Part shown: piece after piece, positions 9,312 to 17,786 of the stretch
How positions within the stretch are numbered: the first letter of the stretch is position 1
Layout of the letters: each line of letters begins with the position of its first letter
From: Bacteroidales bacterium UBA6117
Lineage (GTDB): Bacteria > Bacteroidota > Bacteroidia > Bacteroidales > VadinHA17
Length of the DNA: 64,000 bases
Direction: 5' to 3'
NCBI GenBank assembly: GCA_002428385.1
Contig: DIWB01000030.1
Coordinates: 15,210 to 79,209, forward strand
Translations under genes and position numbers: made by a program
Notes under the pieces: generated by a model
The model's input: only the letters and a program-made list of their open reading frames with translations
What the model was told of the DNA's origin: nothing
Database searches by the model: none

Positions 9312-9442
9312 ATCAGATTCAGGTTGTCAGGGTTTGATAAAAGATTGATTAACGCGAAAATACTACTTAAATGACAAAAACCAATCCCTCTTTTTAAAGG
9401 ATTTAGCTTCGTTTTGTTAATTTTACACGAGACTAACCTGAC

Positions 9443-10450
9443 ATGATATACGAAAAGATTTCACTGAAGAAGTTCAATACCTTCGGCATTAATGTACGGG
9501 CCGATTATCTTGCTGCCTTCAAGCTCGAGGACAATGCTGTTCATTTTTTCAAACAGCACAGGGGAACAGAGCAAAACTACCTGGTTCTCGGCGGCGGCAG
9601 CAACATCCTTTTTACGGATGATTTTCACGGCACAATCATCCATCCGGAGATGGAAGGCATTGCCATGGAAGGAAAAAAAGGGGCCGATATAATCATTTCT
9701 GCAGGAGCCGGAGTATTGTGGGACAAACTGGTGGAATCGACTGTAAAAAACGGTCTGGGAGGTCTGGAAAATCTTTCCCTTATACCCGGCCGTGTTGGCG
9801 CTGTTGCGGTTCAGAATATTGGCGCTTATGGAGTTGAAGTAAAGGATGTGATCGAAAAAGTAAGAGCCATATCTCTTGCCGACGGAACAATCAGGGAATT
9901 CATCGCCAGCGAATGCAAGTTCGGATACAGGGACAGTGTTTTCAAAAATGAACTCAAAGGCAGATACCTGATAACAAAGATCTTATTCAGACTGTCAACA
10001 CGACCCAAACTATGCCTCGAATACGGGTCGCTCAAGGATGAGTTGAGCAAGCTGGGCTCAACATCACTTGCCAATATCAGAAAAATTGTAATAAGCACAA
10101 GACAGGCAAAGCTTCCCGACCCCGGGCAGATTGGAAATGCCGGCAGCTTTTTCAAGAATCCGTTTGTATCAGAAGACGTCCTGAGAAATATTCAGAAGAA
10201 TTTTCCGAAATTACCAGTTTTCAGGGACCGCTCAGGCGGAGTCAAGATACCGGCCGGGTGGCTTATCGAACAATGCGGATGGAAGGGGAAAAGGATCGGG
10301 GATGCCGGTGTCCACGAAAAACAGGCTCTGGTTATTGTCAATCATGGAAATGCAACCGGAAGGGAACTGTTCGACCTGTCGGAAAAGGTAAGGAAATCAG
10401 TCGCTGATACTTTCGGCATTGACCTTGAACGCGAGGTTGAGGTGATCTGA
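9443..10450 (+). CDS. murB: UDP-N-acetylenolpyruvoylglucosamine reductase
   Basis: 335 residues, normal for the longer (type I) form. It reduces the enolpyruvyl group of UDP-GlcNAc-enolpyruvate to give UDP-N-acetylmuramate, using FAD and NADPH, in the cytoplasm. The FAD-binding core carries LVLGGGSNILF at 47-57 and LIPGRVGAVAVQNIGAYG at 113-130. NAGSFFKNP at 232-240 includes S235, the usual proton donor. A C-terminal glutamate lies in REVEVI. It is divergent from the GH109-like gene and convergent with mltG, with a 7-base gap. Confidence 0.96.
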   Translation: MIYEKISLKKFNTFGINVRADYLAAFKLEDNAVHFFKQHRGTEQNYLVLGGGSNILFTDDFHGTIIHPEMEGIAMEGKKGADIIISAGAGVLWDKLVESTVKNGLGGLENLSLIPGRVGAVAVQNIGAYGVEVKDVIEKVRAISLADGTIREFIASECKFGYRDSVFKNELKGRYLITKILFRLSTRPKLCLEYGSLKDELSKLGSTSLANIRKIVISTRQAKLPDPGQIGNAGSFFKNPFVSEDVLRNIQKNFPKLPVFRDRSGGVKIPAGWLIEQCGWKGKRIGDAGVHEKQALVIVNHGNATGRELFDLSEKVRKSVADTFGIDLEREVEVI

Positions 10451-10457
10451 AGTCTGC

Positions 10458-11492
10458 CTATCTGTAAATCCTCCTCCTGTTAAGCTCGTTCTGGTACCTG
10501 CGGGCATTCATGTTATGCTCCGACAGTGTCCTTGAAAAATTATGATACCCCGAAAAATCAGGCCTGGCTGCAAAATATAAATAATCGTGCTTCTCGGCAT
10601 TCAGGACTGCTTCCAAACCGTTGATCGACGGACAGGCTATCGGACCGGGAGGTAACCCGGCATATTTGTAAGTGTTATACGGGGAATCGGTTTCGAGATG
10701 CCGGTAAAGTATCCTGTTGACATTGAAATTGTTGATTGCAAATTTTATAGTGGGATCCGCCTGTAGGGGCATGCCACTCCTGAGCCTGTTCATATAAACT
10801 CCTGCGATCCTGGGCTTCTCATCATTCTTAAGTGCCTCCTCATCAACAATTGAGGCGAGAGTGGACACCTCCACCGGGGAAAGTCCTATTTCTTCGCTCT
10901 TTTTAATCCTATCCCTGTTCCAGTATCTGTTGTACTCCCTCAGCATCCTGACGTACAGCTTCCGGGCGCTTGTGTTCCAGTAAAATTCATAGGTATCTGG
11001 AAGGAAGACCGAAATGACGGTCTCCGGCCTGAATCCGTCACCGCTATAGTTTTCCGGGTCAGAAAAAAAAGCCATTATCTCTGCCGAGTCAGCTTCAATC
11101 TGTCCTCCTATCTTACCGGCAAGCTCGTTAAGCGTTCGTATGTTGTTGAAGGTGATACGCACCGGTGTCTGCCGTCCGCCCCTGAGCAGGTTTATCAGGT
11201 CGTTATTGCTCAGTGCCTTGTTAATGACATACTTACCCGGTTTGACAAGAACGGGGTATTTCTTTTTTTCGGCAACCCATTTCAGCACCTTAAGGTTTTT
11301 GATCTCCAGGTTGGCTTCAATCGTATCCATTGCCTGCTCATAGCCTGCTTCTTCAGGAATGAGAAGTACCGATTCATCTCCAACCGGGAAAACCGACGGG
11401 CTGTACAACCTGCCATACAAAATAACTGCGGTGAAAAAGACTGCCGGGACAAACAGCGACAGGACAATTAATATCACTCTCCTCCTACTCAT
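10458..11492 (-). CDS. mltG: Endolytic murein transglycosylase MltG
   Basis: 344 residues with an N-terminal membrane anchor (~6-27). It cuts nascent glycan strands and ends their growth. The YceG domain is clear: VFLPDTYEFYW, then STLASIVDEEALKNDEKPRIAGVYMNRL with E218/E219 as the catalytic glutamate position, LQADPTIKFA, and YNTYKYAGLPPGPIACPS. A -7-like TAAATTTG occurs on the minus strand at 11518-11511, without a good -33 box. It is convergent with murB; both act on peptidoglycan, but they are not in one operon. Confidence 0.95.
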   Translation of the reverse strand: MSRRRVILIVLSLFVPAVFFTAVILYGRLYSPSVFPVGDESVLLIPEEAGYEQAMDTIEANLEIKNLKVLKWVAEKKKYPVLVKPGKYVINKALSNNDLINLLRGGRQTPVRITFNNIRTLNELAGKIGGQIEADSAEIMAFFSDPENYSGDGFRPETVISVFLPDTYEFYWNTSARKLYVRMLREYNRYWNRDRIKKSEEIGLSPVEVSTLASIVDEEALKNDEKPRIAGVYMNRLRSGMPLQADPTIKFAINNFNVNRILYRHLETDSPYNTYKYAGLPPGPIACPSINGLEAVLNAEKHDYLYFAARPDFSGYHNFSRTLSEHNMNARRYQNELNRRRIYR

Positions 11493-11603
11493 GCATTAAA
11501 TGATATTTTACAAATTTAAAGAAAGCTGCCGATTTGACTTACTCTGATACAAATGATTATTTTTGAGCTCTTGAGTTTGACAAACCATTCAAATCAAATA
11601 CTT

Positions 11604-11972
11604 ATGACCACAACAGTTCTATTGTCACTTATCGTTATCGGTATCATCACCGGTGTTGCCGCAGGTATGCTGGGCATCGGGGGTGCGATAATCATGGTTC
11701 CGGCACTTGTGTTCATCATGGGTCTGACCCAGCACCAGGCTCAGGGCACCAGTCTTGCTGTAATGCTTCCTCCCATCGGCATCATTGCCGCGTATAACTA
11801 CTACAAGGCAGGCGAGGTAAATCTTAAATTTGCACTGATACTTGCAGGAGCGTTCATCATCGGGTCCTTTTTCGGATCGAAGCTTGCACTCAACATTCCC
11901 CAGCACATCCTGAAAAAGATATTTGCCATTCTTCTGCTGCTTGTATCCCTCAAAATGCTGTTCTCAAAATAA
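11604..11972 (+). CDS. Half-size TauE/SafE (TSUP) family membrane protein
   Basis: 122 residues from the ATG at 11604; an upstream ATG at 11553 would add 17 residues with no family match. One TSUP repeat is visible: GIITGVAAGMLGIGGAIIMVP, then LTQHQAQGTSLAVMLPPIG, KFALILAGAFIIGSFFGSKLA, and a last helix. Full members have about 250 residues made of two such repeats, so this is a single-repeat form of about four helices that would have to form dimers. The family exports sulfite, sulfonates or related organic anions; the substrate here is unknown. Confidence 0.82.
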   Translation: MTTTVLLSLIVIGIITGVAAGMLGIGGAIIMVPALVFIMGLTQHQAQGTSLAVMLPPIGIIAAYNYYKAGEVNLKFALILAGAFIIGSFFGSKLALNIPQHILKKIFAILLLLVSLKMLFSK

Positions 11973-12001
11973 AAACAGGGACACTGCGAACAATGTCCCT
12001 G
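11971..12001 (-). terminator. Intrinsic terminator of the 12021-12659 gene
   Basis: Inverted repeat CAGGGACA (11976-11983) and TGTCCCTG (11994-12001) with a 10-base loop. On the minus strand it is followed by a T run (11975-11971). It lies between two convergent genes and may also slow plus-strand transcription. Confidence 0.7.
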
Positions 12002-12020
12002 CATCGCTGGCTCTTATCGT

Positions 12021-12659
12021 TTAGAACATTATTCCTACGCTAAGCAGAAACGCATTTGGCCTGTCATCAAGAGTGAATTTCGTGCCTGCTTCATTCTCAA
12101 TTTTTGTCTGGTATTTCTGCAGACTGCCTTCATATTTCAGGTCAATGGTGATTTTTTTGACAATATCTACTCCAATTCCTGCCTGATAACCGAAGGTAAG
12201 GTCATTGTACATTGCCTTGAAGTCGGGATCAGTTATCAGATCCTTCGGGGAATTGATAAGGAGACGTGCTGCAGGGCCGGCATTGAGGCGGACCGGACCA
12301 AGCTTTGCTCCAAGCATTATGGGAAGGTCAAGCCTGTTGAACTGCTGCTTCCTGATAGTTTCTTCAGTCGGGGTTTCGGCATCAGCAACTGTATACTCAT
12401 CAGTCCTGGATGCAAAAAGAAGTTCCGGCTGAATGTAGAATCCCAACATACTGAACCTTACAAATGCACCCGCATGAAAGCCATAATTGGCTGCTTTTAT
12501 CGAGTTCACCAGATACTCAGTTTCACCTGAAGTAAGTGTTTTTACATCATCCATCTTTACATTGGTGGTGCTGACACCTGCCTTAAGTCCGAAATTCACC
12601 TGCGAAAATGCTGGAAGTGCAAGGAAAACAGATAGTACAATTAAAATTGATTTTCTCAT
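12021..12659 (-). CDS. PorT-family outer-membrane beta-barrel protein
   Basis: 212 residues. A signal peptide (KSILIVLSVFLALPAFSQ) is followed by VNFGLKAGVSTTNVK and a series of alternating hydrophobic strands ending in LLSVGIMF, with an aromatic last residue typical of outer-membrane barrels. It fits the OMP_b-brl_2/PorT group, which is abundant in Bacteroidota. Eight or so strands would fit the length. No ligand or partner is evident. A terminator follows directly. Confidence 0.8.
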   Translation of the reverse strand: MRKSILIVLSVFLALPAFSQVNFGLKAGVSTTNVKMDDVKTLTSGETEYLVNSIKAANYGFHAGAFVRFSMLGFYIQPELLFASRTDEYTVADAETPTEETIRKQQFNRLDLPIMLGAKLGPVRLNAGPAARLLINSPKDLITDPDFKAMYNDLTFGYQAGIGVDIVKKITIDLKYEGSLQKYQTKIENEAGTKFTLDDRPNAFLLSVGIMF

Positions 12660-12822
12660 TTCTTTGGTTTTTTAGTTCTACATGTTAATCAGATAAAAAA
12701 TACACACAGACATTTGAAGTTACTTTTATCTTCATCTGACATATAACGGTGAAGTTTAATAAAAGTTTCAGATATTCGTCAAAAACCGGGCCATACAAAG
12801 TCTGGCAGGGAAGAAAAAGTCA

Positions 12823-13356
12823 TTATTTACGTGCAAGCTCGGTGACTATTGCCTTCTTCATAAGGTCGAACTCATCCCGGTCAAAAAGACGTGTCAGGAA
12901 TATTATTTTACCCGACCGGTCAATGATCACATTCCTGGTGACACCGGCCTCCTTAAGGGCATAGAGCCCGAAAATATCGGCTCCCGGATCAAGGGCAAGA
13001 GGGTAAGTTACACCGATATCTTTTTTGAATTTCAACACTTTATCCAGCGGTTCATCGCGGTCGATTCCTATTACTGCAAGATCAGACTTAATGTTTGGAA
13101 GCCATATCTCCTTCTCAATGAAGGGCATCTCCTGCCTGCAAACAGAACACCAGCTGGCGGTAAACTGAAGCATCACAACCTTTCCCCTCAGATCCGAAAG
13201 CCTGTACGATTTGCCGCCGGCTTCCATGATTGCAAAGTCGGGAGCCTGGTCTCCAACCTTGACTATATAACCGTTATCATAAACCTTCTTCTCCTGTCCG
13301 TTCAGGGAGATGCTCAGAATAACAGCGGATATTGCAGCCAGTAATATTCTCTTCAT
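12823..13356 (-). CDS. TlpA-like periplasmic thioredoxin
   Basis: 177 residues from the ATG at 13356, which starts a clear signal peptide (KRILLAAISAVILSISLNGQ); the frame is open to 13401 but adds an unconvincing leader. The redoxin domain has GDQAPDFAIMEAGGKSYRLS and the active site ASWCSVCRQEMP, with C70 and C73. AGVTRNVIIDRSGKI provides the conserved cis-proline region. It is expected to act in the periplasm as a thiol reductase or resistance-type redoxin. The neighbours give no hint of a specific partner. Confidence 0.88.
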   Translation of the reverse strand: MKRILLAAISAVILSISLNGQEKKVYDNGYIVKVGDQAPDFAIMEAGGKSYRLSDLRGKVVMLQFTASWCSVCRQEMPFIEKEIWLPNIKSDLAVIGIDRDEPLDKVLKFKKDIGVTYPLALDPGADIFGLYALKEAGVTRNVIIDRSGKIIFLTRLFDRDEFDLMKKAIVTELARK

Positions 13357-13403
13357 GATATTTTTTTTAGCAAATATAGCAATCCCTGACATTTGAGGCA
13401 AGA

Positions 13404-13488
13404 AGGCCGTAAAGGCGTAAAGGCGTAAAGGCGTAAAGGCGTAAAGGCGTAAAGGCGTAAGGGTAAGGCGTTAAGGCATGAAGGCATG
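13404..13488. repeat. Tandem 8-bp repeat (aggcgtaa)n
   Basis: Six perfect copies of AGGCGTAA at 13413-13460, flanked by degenerate copies (13404-13412 and to 13488). It sits between the divergent tlpA-like and M28 genes, in the M28 leader region. No function is evident. Confidence 0.9.
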
Positions 13489-13570
13489 AAGAATGAGATT
13501 TGAGTAGTGAGTGTTGATCTGTTTTTTGATTAATATTGAAATCCGATTGCAATACAAATTCTGCAGAACT

Positions 13571-15181
13571 ATGAAAAAGCACATATTGATTCTCCTTTTA
13601 ATTGTCGCATCGGCCATCATGGAGGTGCAAGCCCAGACGGGAGGTGACAATTTCATGAAGGCTCTAAGTAACATAAATGAGAATGTTCTTAAGGCACAGC
13701 TTGGTTTCCTGGCTTCCGACCTGATGGAAGGCAGGGGAACCAGCACCAGGGGCGATTATCTGGCTTCGGAATATATTGCCAGCCAGTTACGGCTTTACGG
13801 CGTTGCTCCCGGTGGAGATACCTCGAGTGAAAGAACTCCATCCGGAACATACGGAGCTCCTGAAAAAACATACTTTCAGAACTTCCCGCTGATAAAGTCA
13901 ACCCGGGGTGAAGCCCCCGTAATGAAGATCATAATTACGGACGGGAAAGAACACATTCAAACCCTGAGCGTTACTCATAACGTCGATTTCCTTACAAGAA
14001 TCCCCGGGCAATCTGTTGAGATTGAGGCTCCTGTTGTTTTTGTTGGTTTCGGCGTCAGAAACGAAAAACTCCGGATCGATGATTTCGGCAATCAGGACAT
14101 CAGGGGAAAATTCGTACTTAGAGTTGCAGGATCGCCCGGATTCCTTAAAGACAAACTGTCAATATCAGAACTGTCAAATAGTTCGCTGCAGGCGGAACGT
14201 ATTGCCAGGGAACTGGGCGCAGCAGGAATAATAGAGTTTGATCCTGATATGCCAGTGTCAGGATCCTTCCCTGGCCCTCCTTTTCCGGATCCGGCACCAT
14301 CGGAAAAAAGACCGGGATCAGGCCGCCCGTATGCTGATTATTCTCTCCCTTCTGCAAAGAGCTCCGACAGCTTCGTAAGGATAATGGTCTCTCCCGGAAC
14401 TGCAGATGAATTATTCAGGGGATCCGGTTTCAATACTGAAGATTATATTGGCAAATCTGCCAGCAGTTACGTCAAACCGCAGGCTGACCTGACCGGGAAG
14501 AAGATATTTCTGAAGACAACAGTGAAAACCGAGTTTGTAATGGTGAGGAATGTAATCGGGATTATCGAAGGAAAGGATCCCTCACAGATAATAGTGGCAG
14601 GCGCCCATTACGACCACGTAGGCATGTGGAACGGGTATGTCTGGAATGGCGCCGACGACAACGGATCGGGGACCGTCGGTATCATGACTATCGCAAAGGC
14701 TATCATGGAAACAGGTGTAAAGCCTGAAAAGACAATCATAATTGCCTTGTGGGCAGCGGAGGAAGAGGGCCTGCTTGGTTCGAGGCATTTTGTGGCAAAT
14801 CTGCCCTTCCCGGTGTCTTACGTCCGCCTGAATCTGAATTTCGACATGATATCAAGATATGTATCCGAAAAGGAATACAAAAAAGCATACATGATCTACA
14901 CCGACACTTATCCCGGATTCAAAACCATGACAGAGAAGCATCTTAAAAGCTACGGGATTGACCTGGATGTGGAATTCCAGCCCTCCGCTGATCCGCCCGG
15001 AGGAAGCGATCACAGGTCGTTCGTAGATGCAGGTATTCCCATTATGCGGTTCAAACCCGGACACAGGGAGGAATATCATACTCCCGGGGATGATATTTCG
15101 ACGGTCGACTGGGATATCATGCAGAAGATAGTCAGAATAGGGTTTGCGAATATCTGGGAACTCGCTAACAGCAACTGGTGA
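13571..15181 (+). CDS. Secreted M28-family zinc aminopeptidase
   Basis: 536 residues from the ATG at 13571, which begins a signal peptide (KKHILILLLIVASAIMEVQAQ). After a PA-like insert (~150-250) comes the M28 domain. Zinc ligands are recognisable: GAHYDHVG (H346, H349), GADDNGSG (D362/D363), AAEEEG (E397-E399), SDHRSFVDAGIPI and EYHTPGDD. It would remove N-terminal residues from peptides in the periplasm or outside. A proline-rich insert around 235-255 (GPPFPDPAPSEKRPGSG) is unusual and may be a loop or linker. Confidence 0.93.
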   Translation: MKKHILILLLIVASAIMEVQAQTGGDNFMKALSNINENVLKAQLGFLASDLMEGRGTSTRGDYLASEYIASQLRLYGVAPGGDTSSERTPSGTYGAPEKTYFQNFPLIKSTRGEAPVMKIIITDGKEHIQTLSVTHNVDFLTRIPGQSVEIEAPVVFVGFGVRNEKLRIDDFGNQDIRGKFVLRVAGSPGFLKDKLSISELSNSSLQAERIARELGAAGIIEFDPDMPVSGSFPGPPFPDPAPSEKRPGSGRPYADYSLPSAKSSDSFVRIMVSPGTADELFRGSGFNTEDYIGKSASSYVKPQADLTGKKIFLKTTVKTEFVMVRNVIGIIEGKDPSQIIVAGAHYDHVGMWNGYVWNGADDNGSGTVGIMTIAKAIMETGVKPEKTIIIALWAAEEEGLLGSRHFVANLPFPVSYVRLNLNFDMISRYVSEKEYKKAYMIYTDTYPGFKTMTEKHLKSYGIDLDVEFQPSADPPGGSDHRSFVDAGIPIMRFKPGHREEYHTPGDDISTVDWDIMQKIVRIGFANIWELANSNW

Positions 15182-15210
15182 AATAAAATTGGGATAGTTC
15201 AAGGTTGCTG

Positions 15211-15328
15211 GTATTCAGTATTCAGTATTCAGTATTCAGTTCTTGATTTACCACTTACCGAATACCGATTACCGAATACCGATTACCGATTACCGAATAC
15301 CGATTACCGAATACCGATTACCGATTCC
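15211..15328. repeat. Tandem heptamer-type repeats
   Basis: Two adjacent simple repeats: about four copies of GTATTCA (15211-15240) and a long run built from ACCGAAT and ACCGATT units (15257-15328). They lie between the M28 and PIG-L genes. A related ACCGCAT run occurs at 32810. Confidence 0.9.
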
Positions 15329-15379
15329 CATTGATATTATCAATGGTTTTCTTATATTGTCACCCAAAACCCATACGAC

Positions 15380-16267
15380 ATGAAAATACTCAAATTTATT
15401 GCATTGGTGCCTGTTTTGCTGGGCCTGGCATCAGGGGCCAGCAGTCAGCAGGTAAAACAAAATGACAAGCTTCATATCATTATCATCGGTGCCCATCCTG
15501 ACGATCCGGATGAAGTGGGAGGTACTGCTTACCTCTGGGCAAAGGCAGGACATGATGTTCTCATGGTTTCGCTTACAAACGGCGATGCAGGGCATCAGAC
15601 CTACAGCTCAGAAGAACTGGCAAAAATCCGGAGGGAAGAAGCAAGGAAGGCTGGTGAAGTCATAGGTGTGAGGTACATTACACTCGACAACCACGATGGC
15701 CAGCTTATGCCAACCTATGAAAACAGGCTTCAGGTGATCAAGCTGATCAGGGAACAGAAGGCAGACATCGTCATTTTCCCACGCCCCTACGACTATCACC
15801 CTGACCACCGGTACTGCGGAACGCTGGTTCTGGATGCTGCCTACATGGTTACAGTTCCGAAGATTCTTCCGGAAGTACCCTTCCTTGAGAAAAATCCGGT
15901 TTTTCTTTACACTTATGACCAGTTCGTTCATCCCGAGCCTTTCATCCCGGATGTATGCATTGACATCGATGCCGTGATGGAGAAGAAGATAGACATGTAT
16001 CATCAGCACACCTCCCAGATGTATGAATGGCTCCCCTTCAACCGCGGTCAGCTTGATCAGGTTCCCAAAACGGAAAAGGAAAGAAGGGCATGGCTTGGCA
16101 AGACATGGGGCGCCAGATCAAATGCCGAACCATTCAGGGCCAGGCTGATTGAACAGTACGGTCAGGAAAGAGGCTCAAAAATCAGGAACTGCGAAGCATT
16201 CCAGGACAGCGGCTACGGCACTGCGCTGACAAAGGAAAACATAAAAAAGTATTTCCCTTTCTATTGA
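15380..16267 (+). CDS. PIG-L/LmbE family deacetylase, exported
   Basis: 295 residues with a signal peptide (1-23). The family removes N-acetyl groups from sugars such as GlcNAc, using one zinc ion. The metal motif AHPDDPDEVGG has H39, D41 and D42, and the second part PRPYDYHPDH gives H140 and H143. The remaining sequence (MYHQHTSQMYEWLPF, then W-rich GKTWG) resembles Bacteroidota members found near glycan loci. Export suggests action on environmental or envelope sugars. It overlaps the convergent zinc-ribbon gene by 7 bases. Confidence 0.92.
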   Translation: MKILKFIALVPVLLGLASGASSQQVKQNDKLHIIIIGAHPDDPDEVGGTAYLWAKAGHDVLMVSLTNGDAGHQTYSSEELAKIRREEARKAGEVIGVRYITLDNHDGQLMPTYENRLQVIKLIREQKADIVIFPRPYDYHPDHRYCGTLVLDAAYMVTVPKILPEVPFLEKNPVFLYTYDQFVHPEPFIPDVCIDIDAVMEKKIDMYHQHTSQMYEWLPFNRGQLDQVPKTEKERRAWLGKTWGARSNAEPFRARLIEQYGQERGSKIRNCEAFQDSGYGTALTKENIKKYFPFY

Positions 16268-16626
16268 TATTCGATATACTGGCTGTTCTCCTTCAGTTCG
16301 ATGAAGTCATCGCCTGTTTCCCTGTATCCATACTCGAAACAATAGTGGTAACGGATACCTTCTGATGTTTCGATCAGATGGGTGAAGAAACTGAAATTGT
16401 AACCCAGGGCAAAAAGCGCATCCTTGTGAATCCTACACCTTCCTTCCATGTACAGGTCTGCAAGGATGCGCCTGTTTTTCCTGAGTAATCCGTGAACATT
16501 TCTCATGAAATTGTTAGTGTCACGGTTCAGCTTGTTGTTGTAATTGTTTCTGCACTGATCAGAGCAGAATTTCTTATCAGTCCGGCCACGTATTGTGCAG
16601 CCGCAATCGAGACATTTCCTTTCCAC
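16261..16626 (-). CDS. Small conserved protein with N-terminal zinc ribbon
   Basis: 121 residues. The N-terminus has CLDCGCTIRGRTDKKFCSDQCRNNYNN, a four-cysteine treble-clef or ribbon (CxxC...CxxxC) likely to bind zinc. The rest is helical and then mixed (DALFALGYNFSFFTH, HYCFEYGYRE). I do not know its function; similar small proteins occur widely in Bacteroidota. No signal peptide, so cytoplasmic. The end overlaps the PIG-L gene tail to tail. Confidence 0.75.
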   Translation of the reverse strand: MERKCLDCGCTIRGRTDKKFCSDQCRNNYNNKLNRDTNNFMRNVHGLLRKNRRILADLYMEGRCRIHKDALFALGYNFSFFTHLIETSEGIRYHYCFEYGYRETGDDFIELKENSQYIEYQ

Positions 16627-16788
16627 AGCACGAAAGTTTTGATAAAGTTACAAAAAAACGTAAGAAGCGACAGCAAACGACTATAAATGATTTTGAAACA
16701 GGTATAAATATTTAATAACCGACAGGTTCTGCCGGCCGGGCTTAAGTTTGTATCAGTTAAAAACATGTTAAACCAAAATCATTTAGTC

Positions 16789-17151
16789 ATGAACAATTTA
16801 CGGAACCGGGTACAGCTTATCGGGCATCTCGGGCAGGATCCAGAGATCAAAACCCTGGAAAGCGGGAAAAAGGTTGCTAATTTCACAATTGCAACAAACG
16901 ATTCTTTTAAAAACACCGAAGGTCAGAGGGTGGAGGAGACGACCTGGCACAACATCGTAGCATGGAATGGCCTTGCAGAGCGAGCTGCCAGATTTCTTAA
17001 GAAAGGCAAGGAAGTGGCCATTGACGGAAGAATTGTGTACAAGAGCTATGAGGACAAGAAGGGTGTGACAAAGTATGTGACGGAGATTGTCCTGAATGAT
17101 ATGCTCTTTCTGGGGTCGTCGGGCAGGAACGGCGAGGAAAAGGAAGAATAG
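16789..17151 (+). CDS. ssb: Single-stranded DNA-binding protein, short form
   Basis: 120 residues from the ATG at 16789 (an earlier ATG at 16765 adds eight non-conserved residues). The OB fold is clear: NRVQLIGHLGQDPEI, KVANFTIATNDSF, TTWHNIVAWNGLAERAARFLKKGKEVAIDGRI. It ends soon after the fold with GEEKEE, and lacks the DDxPF tip that recruits repair proteins in most bacterial Ssb. It may therefore be a second Ssb. A TAAGTTTG -7 box lies at 16743-16750. Confidence 0.92.
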   Translation: MNNLRNRVQLIGHLGQDPEIKTLESGKKVANFTIATNDSFKNTEGQRVEETTWHNIVAWNGLAERAARFLKKGKEVAIDGRIVYKSYEDKKGVTKYVTEIVLNDMLFLGSSGRNGEEKEE

Positions 17152-17180
17152 TACTGATCACTCGCTGCTTTCCTGATGAA

Positions 17181-17214
17181 AAGAGGCTGTCGTGACGACA
17201 GCCTCTTGTTTTTT
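17181..17214 (+). terminator. Terminator after ssb
   Basis: Perfect 12-base-pair stem AAGAGGCTGTCG / CGACAGCCTCTT (17181-17192, 17196-17207) with a three-base loop, followed by GTTTTTT. It lies between ssb and the convergent iorB. Confidence 0.9.
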
Positions 17215-17219
17215 CATTC

Positions 17220-17786
17220 TCATGCGTTTCGTCCTGCCCTGAGGGCTTTCAGGTTCAACTCAGCCAGTTCAGGGCTCTTCTTTGAAAACAGTTTCACCAC
17301 GGCTTTCTCGAGGCTTTCCCAGGGAAGATCAAGATAATGCGAGGCGGCCCCAAGGATCACCACATTACCCGAACGCGCCGAACCTATCTGCCGTGCAATC
17401 TCATCAGCATCAATAATCTTATGATTTTCAACTTTCCTTATCCTGCTGAGGATATCTTCCACAGGAGGATAGTCATCGATATTTACGAATGGTGTCGAGT
17501 TGGAGACCAGCCATCCCGATGCCGAAAGCCATGGCAGGTACCTTAGCGATTCCATCGGCTCGACTGAAATTATCAGATCAGCTTTGCCATAAGGTATCAG
17601 ATCAGAATGAACCGGCAGTGACGACAGCCGGAGGTGTGACTGGACATCCCCTCCCCTCTGGCTCATTCCATGAACCTCGGCCTGCTTCAGGTAAAGATCA
17701 TTTTCGATTGCGGCAAGGCCGATAATTGCCGCAATTGACAATATCCCCTGCCCTCCTACTCCTGATAATATTATGTCGCTCTTCAT
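17220..17786 (-). CDS. iorB: Indolepyruvate oxidoreductase subunit beta
   Basis: 188 residues from the ATG at 17786, which overlaps the iorA stop (ATGA), indicating translational coupling. It has the gamma-domain pattern of 2-oxoacid:ferredoxin oxidoreductases: GVGGQGILSIAAIIG near residue 10, then EVHGMSQRGGDVQSHLR. With IorA it decarboxylates aryl pyruvates from aromatic amino acids to aryl-acetyl-CoA, passing electrons to ferredoxin. The pair can also run in reverse in some anaerobes. Confidence 0.93.
   Translation of the reverse strand: MKSDIILSGVGGQGILSIAAIIGLAAIENDLYLKQAEVHGMSQRGGDVQSHLRLSSLPVHSDLIPYGKADLIISVEPMESLRYLPWLSASGWLVSNSTPFVNIDDYPPVEDILSRIRKVENHKIIDADEIARQIGSARSGNVVILGAASHYLDLPWESLEKAVVKLFSKKSPELAELNLKALRAGRNA

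Noticed and set aside
15211..15328. Repeats as a possible CRISPR array
   Set aside because: Units are 7-14 bases with no unique spacers and no cas genes nearby.
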